From Bipolaris cookei (Eukaryota; Ascomycota; Dothideomycetes; Pleosporales; Pleosporaceae), in NCBI GenBank assembly GCA_002286855.1, contig NRSV01000025.1, forward strand, positions 310,001-374,000: a stretch of 64,000 bases of DNA. Reading direction: 5' to 3'. Positions 20,379 to 31,919 of this stretch are shown here, one piece after another. A model generated the notes under the pieces. That model did not search any database. It was not told where the DNA came from and was given only the letters and a program-made list of their open reading frames with translations. Every line of letters begins with the position of its first letter. Positions within the stretch are counted from its first letter, which is position 1. The position numbers and the translations under genes are program-made.

Positions 20379-20877
20379 TGGAAACGTTTATATCAGATTT
20401 ATAGATTAGATCGCCAAGAACCCCGGAATGTGGGCACGCACACACACCAGCGTTATGAATGACGAGGGGGTGGATGAAGGCCGGAGTAAGTCTTATGCCT
20501 CGCCTTGCAAAACGTGGAATCAAAACAATTGCTTACGGATCTTGCCTTTCTTCTTCTACTGCGTTCCTATGGCGGTCAGCCTTTTATGTTTCGCTGCCTG
20601 GCTCGGTCAATCGGACTTTTGGCACGGTTCTAGGTCGTTGGGCGAGTGAGCAGGCGAAGCAGTGACCACATCTCGGAGCAGGACAGCTCGCTCACTCGGA
20701 CATTACCTCTTCTCCGAGTCTTTCAAGCCACCCCTTCTCTCTCGGCTCCACATTACCCCAACAATTCGAAAAAAGCTTCTGTCTAGTTGCCGGTATCAAA
20801 CCAATGATACGAGTCCCGCCTTATCGCTTTATTACTTTATCGCGGGTGTCGGGCCGTAGACGTTCCGAATTCGCGAG
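20379..20877. promoter_or_regulatory. Bidirectional promoter region
   Basis: 0.5 kb between divergent start codons of the Apd1-like and OB-fold genes. No specific element could be assigned. Confidence 0.4.
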
Positions 20878-22032
20878 ATGAAGCTGAAGATGCTCAACGG
20901 CGCGCCTAGGTGTGAACATCTGGATTTCAGCGACAGCTGTCTGTTACCTGCTGATGAGTGCAATGGTTTCAGTGTTGCTGCAAGATGCGAGACGCCGCCT
21001 GTAGATTCTACGCCTGCGATGAAATGGCGCTGCCTTGCGAAGAAGGATACACGACTCCAAACGGAATGGCAGCACTCTTACCTCCCTGGGTCTATATTGG
21101 GAAGCCATATGGCAGATGTATCGCTTCCTGAAGTTGTTCGGTTTTCATCATTCGCACAAGAAGATTCAACGGCGCTTGATACTACTGTCAGTTTTAACGA
21201 ACCAACTTTTAATACTGATGGCTTGATTGAGCATTCGCTCGTCTTCCACGACACACTACTGTCATCTCAGATGGTTCCGGGAGAGGGGCCTGACTCTACC
21301 ATCAACCCCTCCTCATTTCTTTCCACATCTTTCGAAAGTACCACGTCGGACTATAGTAGTCCCAACAAGGCTGATCAACACACCATAATCCATGCCCCAC
21401 CCAAGTTGAGTATAACGCCACTTGCCTCGCTCCCTAGCGCACAGCAGCTGCGAGCAATATATCCTCAGACACCAACCCCAAATTTCATCTGCGTCGCAAC
21501 TACAAACTCAGAGAAGCGCGAAGTATTTGTCCGAAAAGGCAGTTACAAGATGGATCTTTGGGAAATCATTGTTGCAGATGACTCTTTCTCCGGTTTTAAA
21601 ATCGCCTTCTGGATGCGTCCGAACCTGGACTCAAAAGATGAGCGTACACGTACTCAGAGATCGCTTCTTGAGGCCCTACGGGGTGTCAAGGTTGGCGATA
21701 TAATTCTGTTAACGAACGTTGCTCTCACATCGTTCCGTGATACAGTCTTTGGTCAGTCTTTGAATCCGGCAATTGCACGCGCTCGGACAGATATTCATGT
21801 TTTAATGAAGAGTAATGGGATTTCTACGACGCAGTCTGGTAGACTCTCTGCGCCAATTGGGGAAGCGTTTGCAAGAGTCAGGAAATGGGCAAGAACACAT
21901 GTTGCTTCTGATAGCGGAGGCTCGCGGAAGAGGAAGGGGAGTGCACCGAAACAAGACGATTTTGCTAAACGAACTTTTGGGACAAGAGACCTAGATGACT
22001 CGATGCCTCCGGATACCATGGACAGTTTCTAG
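20878..22032 (+). CDS. Predicted OB-fold nucleic-acid-binding protein
   Basis: Single exon of 384 codons starting MKLKMLNGAPRC. The first 190 residues are Ser/Thr-rich and probably disordered. Residues about 195-305 look like an OB-fold. The order is a short strand (FICVATTN), a basic turn, WEIIVADDSFSGFKIAFWM, then LEALRGVKVGDIILLTNVAL and SFRDTVFGQSL. This order (xVxD, then GDxxLLxNVAL) recalls the ssDNA-binding OB domains of RPA- and shieldin-like proteins. A basic C-terminal tail (SRKRKGSAPK) could be a nuclear signal. A role in DNA repair or telomere work is inference. The fold is moderately supported; the function is unknown. Confidence 0.6.
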   Translation: MKLKMLNGAPRCEHLDFSDSCLLPADECNGFSVAARCETPPVDSTPAMKWRCLAKKDTRLQTEWQHSYLPGSILGSHMADVSLPEVVRFSSFAQEDSTALDTTVSFNEPTFNTDGLIEHSLVFHDTLLSSQMVPGEGPDSTINPSSFLSTSFESTTSDYSSPNKADQHTIIHAPPKLSITPLASLPSAQQLRAIYPQTPTPNFICVATTNSEKREVFVRKGSYKMDLWEIIVADDSFSGFKIAFWMRPNLDSKDERTRTQRSLLEALRGVKVGDIILLTNVALTSFRDTVFGQSLNPAIARARTDIHVLMKSNGISTTQSGRLSAPIGEAFARVRKWARTHVASDSGGSRKRKGSAPKQDDFAKRTFGTRDLDDSMPPDTMDSF

Positions 22033-22991
22033 GACGATTTTTTTGACCTTTTGCGAGTCGAGTGCTAGACCTGAGAATCGTGATCATTGCCATGCGACCT
22101 CAAAAGCGTTACATCACCGCTTGTGGAGAAGAACGCATAGCTGCCAAGACTTAGCAGTCCTTATCGTTAGCAATCAACACGTGCCGATAACTCAGTGTAA
22201 AGGCCATATCAAACTAGCCAACCAGATCGAGGATATACCCTATGTCTATAATGACTGTCCACTCCATTCTCAGAAGTGTCTCACCATAGCATGGTGGTCC
22301 GTGCCAGGCACCTGTCATCTCCGTGTTGGCAACACCACGGTATCTTCCGCACGGCACCACTAACCATCTTGTGTAGCTTCTATCGAAAATATAAACATAG
22401 CGCATCGTGGGAACCAATCATGAACTATGCTCTCTCTCGGATCAAAGAGACTTCAACCACCCACCTAAAAGCCTCTGTACCCCAGCGATAGAGACTGAAC
22501 CTAGCGACCTCAAAATACCCCGCTATCATCCCAAGCTTTCCAGCGTCTTGGAAACATTGCCTCTACTGCGGCCATTGAATCTACCTAACCCTGCAAGTGG
22601 GCTGTCAGCCATGCCATTTGAGCCCGTTTATTTATGCGAAGAAACCAAACATGTTTCGAGCATACACTCCCCCACAGCGGCCCTCTAGGATCCCTAGAAG
22701 GAGATTACACTTCCTCCGCGCGGTTGTCAAATCAGCAGCCTCGAGAAACGGTAACGCATAAAGTAGTCACTGCATAGCCTAGAACGTCATACATGTGCGG
22801 GTGGGGAGCGAGTTGCATCGTAGACTGTTAATCTCACAAAGCTTCTATATAGTCGATGGTATCATTTTCCAAATGTGCACCGCAGCAGCGCTTGCTCAGT
22901 CTCTCTTTTAGTCTCAGTGACATTCATTCCTTCATTCTTCATTCGTTCTTTTGATCTCGAAGATCTTTGCATTCTTTCTCGGCTGGCCACG
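22033..22991. other. Gene-free stretch upstream of tyrosinase
   Basis: 0.96 kb of mixed composition with scattered short ORFs lacking any family feature. The pyrimidine-rich leader at about 22900-22990 is the probable tyrosinase 5' UTR. Confidence 0.5.
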
Positions 22992-25461
22992 ATGAAATCA
23001 TTCGCTTCTCTTGTTGCTGGGTCCATTGCGTTCCTTTCTTTTCTGGCCAGCACACACGCTGCATTCAACCACACTGACGGGCCTTCTTGTGGCGCCCCAA
23101 AGCCAGATGACAGCTACTTCAGTGTTGTCGGAGTGCAGGGGACTGGCGTGCATCCACGGCTAGAGCTCCGAGAGCTTCAACAAGATGCTGAACTTTGGAA
23201 TATGTTTATACTTGCATTTGCTCGGTTCCAGGCTATGGATCAGACTCAGAAAACTTCGTACTATGAGATCGCAGGTAAGAAACATCATAGCTCTAATAAA
23301 GCTCCTCTTTTCTGAACATTTCCAGGGGTACACGGAGTACCTTTTGGGCAGTGGGACAACGTCAAAGGCATTCCTGGCCAAGAGAAGATGGGATACTGTC
23401 CCCATTCATCTAGCATCTTTGGTACATGGCACCGCCCATACCTCGCGCTGTTTGAGCAGATTCTTCACGACCGCGCAGTCGACGTTGCCAAAGAGTACCC
23501 TATCGGCCAGGCTCGTAACAAAGCTTTGAAAATCGCGGCTCGAGTACGCCTTCCATTCTGGGATTGGGCGAGAAAGCCATTGAAATCAGAGGAAGGTGTG
23601 ATACCAGCGACTTTGCGGGTTCCACGCCTTTCAGTCACACATCCGGACGGGACTGTGGGAGAAATCCCGAACCCCCTCTTCCGATACAATTTCAACCCTG
23701 TGCCCCAAAAGATCTTTGCTGAACTGGCATGTGGCCCTTTTGCTCTGTCCTGATGAAGAGCAGAATCTATCTTGAAAGCGTGTATAGAGTACTGACGTTG
23801 TTCCAGGTCGAGTATGAATTCAAGGATTGGAATCATACTCTTCGCTACCCACTCAACCCTTACTTCGCCAATGCTACTAGTCGTGACGACGATGTCAATG
23901 TGATAATGGGCAAGCAGCAGGCCAGTATTCGTGATACCGTCTATAAGCTGCTCACGACCTATCAACCGTATAACCAAGTAAGCAACAGGGCCAACGGTGG
24001 TAATATTGGCAACTTTGAAAGCGTTCATGACGGTGTACACAATGTCTTTGGACTGGGACATATGGGAATTACAGAAGTGTCTGCATTCGATCCTGTCTTT
24101 TGGTTCCATCACTGGTAAGGCGCATTACTTGGAGAAAACAGAAGCTCATTCTGACAAAGCTCAGCAATGTTGACCGGCTTCTGGCGCTGTTCCAGGCTCG
24201 CTACCCAGATACCTATGTCGAAGATTCCAAACAAGAGCGAGGAACGTTTGCTATTGCCAGAGGCAGTGTTATAGGGGCGGCATCTCCTCTGCCACCATTC
24301 CACATGAATGCCCTGGGTGACATGTGGACGTCTACCACGGCACGCGACTGGACTGCCTTTGGCTACACCTACCCCGAGCTTGTTGGCAATCCAAGCAATG
24401 AGACACTCACCTCTACTATCAATCAATTGTACAAGCCACAGACTCCCGCTCTACCAACTAGTAACTCAACCCAACCCGGAAACACAACCTTACCGGCACC
24501 TCTGCACAAGAATGCTACCCTACCAGCTATCGACTGGTCATGCGAAGTCAACATGCCAACCAACATCCACATCTCGTACTCCGTCCGCACCTTCCTTGGT
24601 GAACCAAGCTACGACCCAGCCGACTGGTCAACCGATGACAACTACATCGGCCAACTCGCCTCCATGTCCTCTCCGCGCTCCAACTTCGCTCTCACCGTAA
24701 CCGGCAATATCGGGCTCTCCGAGGCCTTAATGCGTAAGCACGAATCCGGGCAACTCAAAGACCTCAAAAAAGAAACAATCGAAGCGTACCTCAAAGAAAA
24801 CTTTAGCTGGCGCATCCAAGCCCTCGACCTAACCGAAATCCCACGCAACAAGCCCCCTCCAGGCCTCAACGTCACCATCCGCAACGTCGCAGTCAGCATC
24901 CCCAAATCAGACACCCAAGTCCCCATCTCGCACGGCAACGTGCAGTACAACACAGATATCAGTGGGAACCCCCCTGTGTACAATGGACCGGGTCCCGACG
25001 GCACGAATTCGACGCTACCCGATCACCAAACGACGGGCCAGTACGACGCCATTGCAGGGAAATTTGTATGGAAGAATGCTACGCTGGTATCTCAGATTGA
25101 GAATTCAGAGGTGCCAAGGCGGATGCCCAAGAATGTGCTGTTGAAGCCGATTAGTGTGTCGTTAGTGAATAACGGGACTTCGGCGACATCGGCGCCTGTG
25201 GCTTCGTCGATTGTAGCATCTTTGCCTACATCTTCTTCAGCTGTGTCGTCTGCGGCTGCTTCGTCTTCTTCTGTGCAGTCCTCTGCAGCATCTCCTTCGG
25301 CGGTATCATCTTCACCCACGTCTTCTACACGAGCGTCAATCGCGACGTCCCCGGCTGCAGACCAACCAACTACACCTCAACCCTCCCCAGCACCTACAGC
25401 CCCTGCCGATCCCCAGACGACAATTGTCACGTCCGTCATTATCGAGTATGTGACGGTTTGA
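22992..25461 (+). CDS. Secreted tyrosinase with long low-complexity C-terminal tail
   Basis: Exons are 22992-23274, 23326-23726, 23807-24114 and 24165-25461; 762 aa. Intron 2 has a GC donor (CTG|GCATGT) with a TACTGAC branch site; the other donors are GTAAGA and GTAAGG. Signal peptide: MKSFASLVAGSIAFLSFLAS, cleaved near Ala23. Copper A: H97, H121, H130 (HRPYLALFE), with C119-P-H121 fitting the Cys-His thioether. Copper B: H302 and H306 (HDGVH) and H329/330 (FWFHHCNVDR). Multiple NxT/S sites occur. The last 100 residues are Ser/Ala/Thr/Pro-rich, possibly a cell-wall stalk or a cleaved tail; no clear GPI signal. It oxidises monophenols and diphenols outside the cell, in melanin formation, detoxification or cross-linking. 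Confidence 0.93.
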
Positions 25462-26129
25462 TAGATACTTGGGACCTGCCAAGTCTTCCGTTCTTTCTGC
25501 TCAAGTAGCACATTCCGCTCTTTTACAAAAATAGTGCATCATTGCACTACTCACGCTCTTTCTATCTTGTTGTATATAACACACATTCACTTCGGTCGCC
25601 TATATGTAGCTCAAGACTTGATTCTGAGTCGCTGGGATTATATGTGGCATGCATTACGCTCGTTTTGTTGATGATGATTATGAGAAATAGAATAAAGTCA
25701 CTCATTTGGAAAATTATATCTCTGGAGATGTATCCTGCTAGCGAGTCTCTTGAGTGACGTCGGAATTATTTCGTGATTCTTGCATATAAGCGATTCTTTG
25801 TATATTTGTTGCTGCTCTCGTGACCAATTTGATAAACCGTGTTTATTTGCAGGGTTCACACGTTTTGTAAATGCCGTTGAGGGCCTACATAACCAAGCGA
25901 CGAAAAACGGCCATGATCACTAACAGGTGCCACTTGGAAAAGAACTATTATGACCATGATTTGAATTTTTGTTCTTGGTATAATATCCCTCCCAACGCCG
26001 CTTCAATTGCTATTGCTAGCCAAGTATGCAATCCATAACGCTGTTCATACACGTGTCCTTCGCCTTCTGCCGCTTTCCCGCAACCTCTTGTACATACATG
26101 CCCTCTAACCCCTCAATCTGTGCATGCAT
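25462..26129. other. Gene-free stretch between convergent genes
   Basis: AT-rich 3' flanks of the tyrosinase and ERV25 genes. Nothing else recognised. Confidence 0.5.
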
Positions 26130-26901
26130 CTAGATAAGGTGCTTACTCCTGAAATAAGCCCTGAGGTAAATAATCTGCCACGCACCCAGTCCAACCAGCA
26201 TACCCATGGTGCCAACAGCAAACCACTTGACTCTCTCATTGGTACTCTCGTTCGTATCCCTAAGTTTCTGCTCGCGCCACCTTAAGTAATCCATTTCCCT
26301 CACAATCTCGCCGACAACCTCTTCGATTCTGCGCAGTTCGGCCTCGACGGGCTTGAGCTTCTCGCTGGCGGAGATGGCATTCCAGTCCTTTGCGTCGGCG
26401 CCAATGTCGATGTCGAGTTCAACGTGGCGGGGCTTGATCGACTTGGACGACGAGGCAGATGTGAAGACGTTGGCGAAGCAGACATCGAAGACCGAGTCGG
26501 CGTGCGAGGTGAATGCGTAGCGGTTCTCGCCTACTACGTCCTTGGGGCGGTGGTAGTCGTTACCCATTGCATCGCGAATCTAGAAGATTTCCTTGTTAGC
26601 GAATTATCCCTGTCAGGAGAACAGCCGTATATATGTCATGGCGAATGCAATCGTGACCGTATATCATGGCTAGATTCAAGAAAAAACATACATGCATATC
26701 AACCCTCTGGCCATCTCCCCTGTACCCATCCAGTATGGCCGTGACAACCACCAACTGCTCTTTTGCAACAAAATTCCTAATGCATCGCTCGTATCGGGCA
26801 GACTCGCGCTCAGCCACTGGATGAAGGTCGAATTTGAGAGCCGCAGTGAGAGGGAGAAGGGCAAGCAGCAGGTAGCTGACAAGGCGTGCTAACCGTTCCA
26901 T
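26130..26901 (-). CDS. ERV25: p24-family cargo receptor Erv25 (p24-delta)
   Basis: Exon 1 is 26901-26692 and exon 2 is 26579-26130, joined across a 112-nt intron with donor GTATGT and acceptor CTTCTAG. The protein is 219 aa. It has a signal peptide (MERLARLVSYLLLALLPLTAA), then a GOLD domain with two cysteines (YERCIRNF and SVFDVCFAN) that form the usual disulfide. A coiled-coil follows (LKPVEAELRRIEEVVGEIV). One transmembrane segment (VGTMGMLVGLGAWQIIYL) precedes a short cytosolic tail, AYFRSKHLI. The tail has the aromatic pair plus basic end that binds COPII and COPI. It cycles between ER and Golgi with Emp24 and Erp partners. The delta-class assignment rests on the tail and overall pattern. 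Confidence 0.88.
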
Positions 26902-27282
26902 TGTTGAATTGGTTGGGATCCTGGAATTTGTTGAGAGCTGCAGCGCTTGCAAGCCCGACGTTTGGTTGTGCCTCTCTCACTCTCTCTGTGAAAGGGCGCT
27001 CGTGGAATTGTACAGCTGTCGCCAGGGGAGCGCGGAAGGACAGATAGTCCGATTGTAAACTAGAGCCGATGCGGGTAAGGCGTTGGTGGGGCCCATGCAC
27101 CCTGTTTGTAGTACCCTCGACAACGACAACACGTGGATACTGCTACACCATGGTACAGGGTACACAGACTAACATCCTCTATGTTACATTAAGAGTAATG
27201 ATACATCGCCAACCATCTAAGACCCGGAATAATCGCAGAGAACGCTCAAAATGCTAAAGGCCAGCAAACTAACCCCGGCCTC
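26902..27282. other. Gene-free stretch between ERV25 and the SDR gene
   Basis: Contains the ERV25 promoter and the SDR 3' flank; nothing else seen. Confidence 0.45.
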
Positions 27283-28380
27283 TCACCAAGCAGTCGTCCC
27301 CCCATCAATCTTCAAATCATGCCCTGTCATATAACTACTCGCACCACTCAACATAAACAACCCCACCGCCTTATACTCCTCCGGCGTACTCAACCGCCCC
27401 AACATACTATTGTTCTCCCACTCCCTCGGATCCGCCTCTCCAGCATCAAAATTCGCTTGAACCATCGGCGTAACAATATGCCCTGGGCTCAGCGAATTGA
27501 CTCGAATCCCACCAGACCCGTCTTCATTCTTCCTTCCCCACTCCATGGCTAAGTTGCGTGCTAATTGGACTACAGCTGCTTTTGAAGAATTGTACACGGG
27601 GGCTAGGAAACCTCGGTTCGCGATGGTGCCGCTCATGGATGCGACGAGGCAGATTGAGCCTTGGATTTTGTAGCGCAGCATTTGGCGGGCGCATTCGCGG
27701 GCAGTGAGGAAGACGCCTGTGAAGTTTACGTCGAGCATTTTTACAATGTCTTCTTTTCGGAAGTCGAGCGCGGGTGTGACCTGTTGGACTGCTGCGGCTG
27801 TGTAACGGGTTAGTTGGTCTATAGTGATTGTTGAATATAGGTGTTGCCCTACCTGCGATGAGACCATCGAGTCTTTGTTTTTGATCCGCGATATCTTGGA
27901 TGCAGTTTCGAATGGCTTCGTCGTGTGTGACGTCGACCACGTGGTATTCCAAACTCGCGCTATTGGAGCTGTTCGCTCGTGCTTGCGCTTCTTGGAATGC
28001 TTCAGAAGGCTCCGATAATCGATCGAGACAGTGAACTCTGCCACCAGCTTCTACGAGACCTTCTGCCATACATAGTCCCAGGCCATGACCTCCGCCTGTC
28101 GGAATTTCAGCATCAACCACAAATGCATAGTGGCTCTATAGATTGAACGGCATTTTGTACCTGTAACGACGAAGACTTTTCCAGAAAGATCGAAAGGGCT
28201 TAATCTCTTCTCTCCTCCGCTCTCATTCTTATTGCGTTGAGCCTGAGGTAAACCCGTGTGCAGATTCGACGCAATTGCCCTGCGCTGAAGGGAGGCTGTA
28301 ACCGGCCGTATGCAGAATGCCGGCGGAACTGGGCGAGCAAAGCGTCGTATCAACATATTTGAAGAGCGAAGAACAGTCAT
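27283..28380 (-). CDS. Short-chain dehydrogenase/reductase, D-arabinitol/mannitol 2-dehydrogenase type
   Basis: Exons are 28380-28161, 28095-27853 and 27797-27283, with 65- and 55-nt introns and frame closing at 325 aa. The nucleotide-binding motif TGGGHGLG spans intron 1. It is followed by the acidic-loop region (CLDRL) and VVDVTHDE. The catalytic YNSSK (YxxxK) lies in APVYNSSKAAVVQLARNLAMEW, with the catalytic Ser in SMSG. The end (MTGHDLKIDGGTTAW) fits classical SDRs acting on polyols, such as D-arabinitol 2-dehydrogenase or mannitol dehydrogenase. An N-terminal extension of about 65 residues is Arg/Ser-rich and lacks acids in its first 45 positions, resembling a mitochondrial targeting sequence. 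The exact substrate cannot be read from sequence. Confidence 0.87.
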
Positions 28381-29363
28381 TATCCGTAGTATGCGTTCAA
28401 CAACTAATTAAATAAAGACTGTGTAGGAAGAATATACAACGTAAAGATATGAAGCCACCACAATGACCAGAAAACAGGAACCCTCGGAGCCTATGTACAA
28501 GTACATCTCATGACAATTACAACATGATGTAATAGTACCTCATACGCGTCCCTTTCCCCTTGGCTTCGCAAACAAAAAAAAGATCGTGCCTTGCAACCGC
28601 GGGCAATCCTAAAGGTACCATTCCTTTCCCACCCTTGCCCGACGCAGGGCCAGTTCCGAAAGCACCGCTTCCCAATTGGCAAAGTACTCCAAACAAATCA
28701 GATCCTGCGCGGCCCGCCACATCTTTTTTCCAAGAAATCTCGCTTCGCCAAAGTTGGATTGCGGCGTGGTTGGTTCAAAGTGGGTCTTAGAAAATGCGGG
28801 GCAGAGGAGCCGCAGGTTAGGGGGTTTGTGAAGCGTTTGATTGGATGGGTTTGTGCTACGACAGGTCGACATCATTGTGATTTAACATGGCATTTCTGGC
28901 GGCGCTGGTCATGTGGAATTGGGGGGTTTATTCATCGTCGGGCAGATGTAATTGTTGTGTCTGTGTGGGGAATGTGCGTGAATCGTGTCACAGGGTTCAC
29001 GTCAAGGTTCCGCGGCGTTCCATGCTTAGGTGGATTTGCGTTATGTTGACGATATCAGAAGAGGAATATGAGAGAGCGAGAAGAAAAGTGTCCCGGGGAA
29101 TGATTTTCTTGGTGTGGTGCTCTGCTCGCATATTGTTCGCCGGTAGTGGTAGCTATTCGCAGCCTGAGAAATGTTGTAAGTCCACCAAAGTGTCAGTCAT
29201 CCAGCAGTGTTGGAAGATAGTAAGAGATGGTAGGCGTGAAAAGTATAGATATCTAACAACTTTTAGTAGTACACTGTGATCCTCAATTAGTTAGGCCGTT
29301 GTCTTGAATAGTCGCAGGCAACACAAAACTAAACTCGCATTAATCGAATAGTAGTCCACCACA
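28381..29363. other. Gene-free stretch
   Basis: About 1 kb between the SDR start and the MFS stop. ORFs on both strands at 28500-29280 overlap one another and show no domain or biased composition, so none is called. Confidence 0.45.
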
Positions 29364-31155
29364 TTATCTCCCCAACTCCCCATGCTCCACCTCGGCCCCA
29401 TCTTTGACATACACATCCACCCCCACCATATCCTCATCACTCTTCATCATCTCCCCAACCACAAACGCCTGCTTCCTCTTCTCACCCATCTTATACAAAT
29501 ATTGCATAATTAAAAACGAAGCCCAGCACCCAACAATAAAGCAAATATTGACCGCATACCCCTTCGTCCATCTCGGGCCCTCAACAATCGGAAATACCGT
29601 AATGGGATAAAACGAAAAAACCGCCCACCCGGCCGTCAGCATCGCACCAACAGTCACTGCACGTGCCTCAGCATCGTCACGCAGCGCCATGTTAATAAAA
29701 GGCATGAGTATGGGCGTTATCGCTGCTGATACCCCGAGAAGGTAATAGCAGGCAAAGTGGTAGCCCTTAGGTATGTTCCAGACCAACAGGGAGATGTTTG
29801 CTACGATGTAAATAGTTTGGACAATGGAGAAGATGGACCAGAGCGGGTACACCATGCAGAGCGATGTTGCGAGTAAAGCGGCAAAAACAGAAACACCCTG
29901 AGCACCGGTAGGGATGGTGTTGATCTGCGGCACAGTGTATGCGCCTGGGTGCTTTGCCGTGAGATCTTTAAGCCAGATGGCCATTTGTCCGTGGGGGTAG
30001 GATGAGGATAGGAAACTGTTTCTGGGTGTTAGTGGGGATAGAGCTTGACGTAAATGAGATGAAGACTTACAAGGTGTAGCAGAAGATGCCCATGTAAAAT
30101 TCCCAGCGCGTGAATGTGCGCTTTGCTACGGTCCAGCTTAGCTCTTTGCTGGGTTGCACACCTGCGTTGATCATGCGAGACCGAGCTAGTTCGTGTTCTT
30201 TGGGCGTGAGCCACCATGGCTTCTTGCTACTTGGGAGACCGGGGAAAATGAGGTACCCAGCTAAAGCAATGGGTAGGGATATCACTCCGTCGATGATGAA
30301 TAGCCAACGCCACCCTGCCATGCTACGAACCCTATAACACGTCAGGATGCTGGGGCCCTTTGAAAGACTACACACCCAATAACTCACCCATTTAGATTCT
30401 TGTATGCTGCAGCTTGTAGGTAGCCACCAAACATGACGGCAATGTTGTTAGAGACGAACCAGACTCCAGTGCGCTTAAACACCTCTTCAGGCCTGTACCA
30501 AGAACCCAAAACGTACGTCGTGCCGGATGCCACGGGAGTTTCGAGTAGACCGAGTAAGAAGCGTGTACCATATATATCGTTTCTGTTGCGCATCTGACTC
30601 TGGCAAAAAGTCACAATTGACCAGAGTACTTCCATGGTGGGCAAATAATACTTTGCGACTCTCGGTCTAGAAAGGAGCAGCAAAGAAGGAACCTGGAAGA
30701 CAAGGTACCCCACGTTGTAGAAAGTGTCGAAGAGCGAATACTCGTTTCCATACAGATCGAGCTCTTCTTTCATACCGGAAACGTAGGCGTTTTTGATGTT
30801 TGACGAGTCGAGCCATTTCAGGAAGACTGCGGGTGCCGGCTCTTAGTTTGCATTGGGGAATATTCTCACAGATTTACATACACATGAACGAGCAGAATGT
30901 CAAGAGGCATGCGTCCATCTTCCTCAAAAGCTTCCTCTCTTCTGGCGAATAATGCTTAGGATACCATTCCCAGAGGTACATCCACGCCTTCCATGGTGAT
31001 CTCTTGGGTGCCTCGGCTGGCGCAATGACACTAACATCGAACCCGTCTGTCCTGTTGGTGACGCGAATGGTCTCGCTCATAGGCTGTGTACTCGCCATTA
31101 CTGTCGTTGTGTCGCCGCTGTTGTTGTTATGGTTGAGGTCAATACATCTCGGCAT
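29364..31155 (-). CDS. MFS permease of the allantoate/pantothenate (Dal5/Liz1, ACS) family
   Basis: Exons are 31155-30882, 30826-30388, 30331-30071 and 30021-29364, with introns of 55, 56 and 49 nt; 543 aa. About twelve transmembrane segments are visible. The family markers FLKWLDSSNIKNAYVSGMKE, YGNEYSLFDTFYNVGYLVFQ and RFLLGLLETPVASG place it with anion:cation symporters for allantoate, pantothenate, nicotinate or related small carboxylates. N- and C-terminal tails are cytosolic and acidic. A second in-frame ATG (31098) could be used instead. The neighbouring SDR is on the same strand but 1 kb away, and no co-regulation is evident. The substrate is undetermined. Confidence 0.9.
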
Positions 31156-31919
31156 GACTTCGGGGAGATGGGTGCAAAAAAGACGGGGCCCTTGTAAGAT
31201 GAGATGCAAACATTGGCTCGTACCCCAGAATTTCGTCTAATAAATAGCTCCCGCTGTTGTGGACAAAGACTCGGGGATTGAGTGGGGGATCTGTGAAAAC
31301 GGGCACCGGGTAATTCCTGTTTTTGGATGGCTGCCGCGGGGACGGGTCCTTCGTACGCGGTTATCTCACATCTGCTGCTGAAGACGGGAACATCCTTGCG
31401 TCAGGCGGCCACCAGCTACTGGGAGGCTGACATGGCGACGGATAAAGTGTGGAGTAGCGAATTGAAGCTCAGACTCTTATGTGAGGAGGCTGCTTGGCGA
31501 GCGTGGCATGAACGTAGCGTACGGTTTTACGGAAGGGCTAGGTCCCTCGGCCCGTTGTTCGCCTAAATTCACTGGAGGAAAATTTCGATACAAAATGCAG
31601 TGTGAAGAAACTGTGCATCATACATGATGCATATTGCATCCTTCTTTGTCTACTGTACGACTGACAAAGATGACCTACGTGCATGACGCCACAAAGGCTC
31701 TAGCGGCATAGAGGATTCAAGCAGGATAAGATCCCTCTTCGAAGTTCTGTGTTATATCTATTCCTTGCTTCATATCACGTCACTGGGTTAAAATCATAAT
31801 GGGAGTTTATTCAGATACAGGTATGTGTCATTGAACAACATTATTCTACTTCATGTAGGATTGACCAGAAGTGTACCAACATAGTCCAGCACGCTCTGTC
31901 TTCTATTTTAAGGCTACTA
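31156..31919. other. Gene-free stretch
   Basis: MFS promoter side and the flank of the GH5 pseudogene. An 80-codon plus-strand ORF (31327-31566) has no recognisable feature. Confidence 0.45.

Noticed and set aside
23465..24112. 215-codon minus-strand ORF inside tyrosinase
   Set aside because: Crosses tyrosinase exon-intron borders and lies opposite both copper sites; a shadow.
22992..31155. Tyrosinase, SDR and MFS as a secondary-metabolite cluster
   Set aside because: No polyketide synthase, NRPS, terpene synthase or similar core enzyme, and housekeeping ERV25 lies between them.
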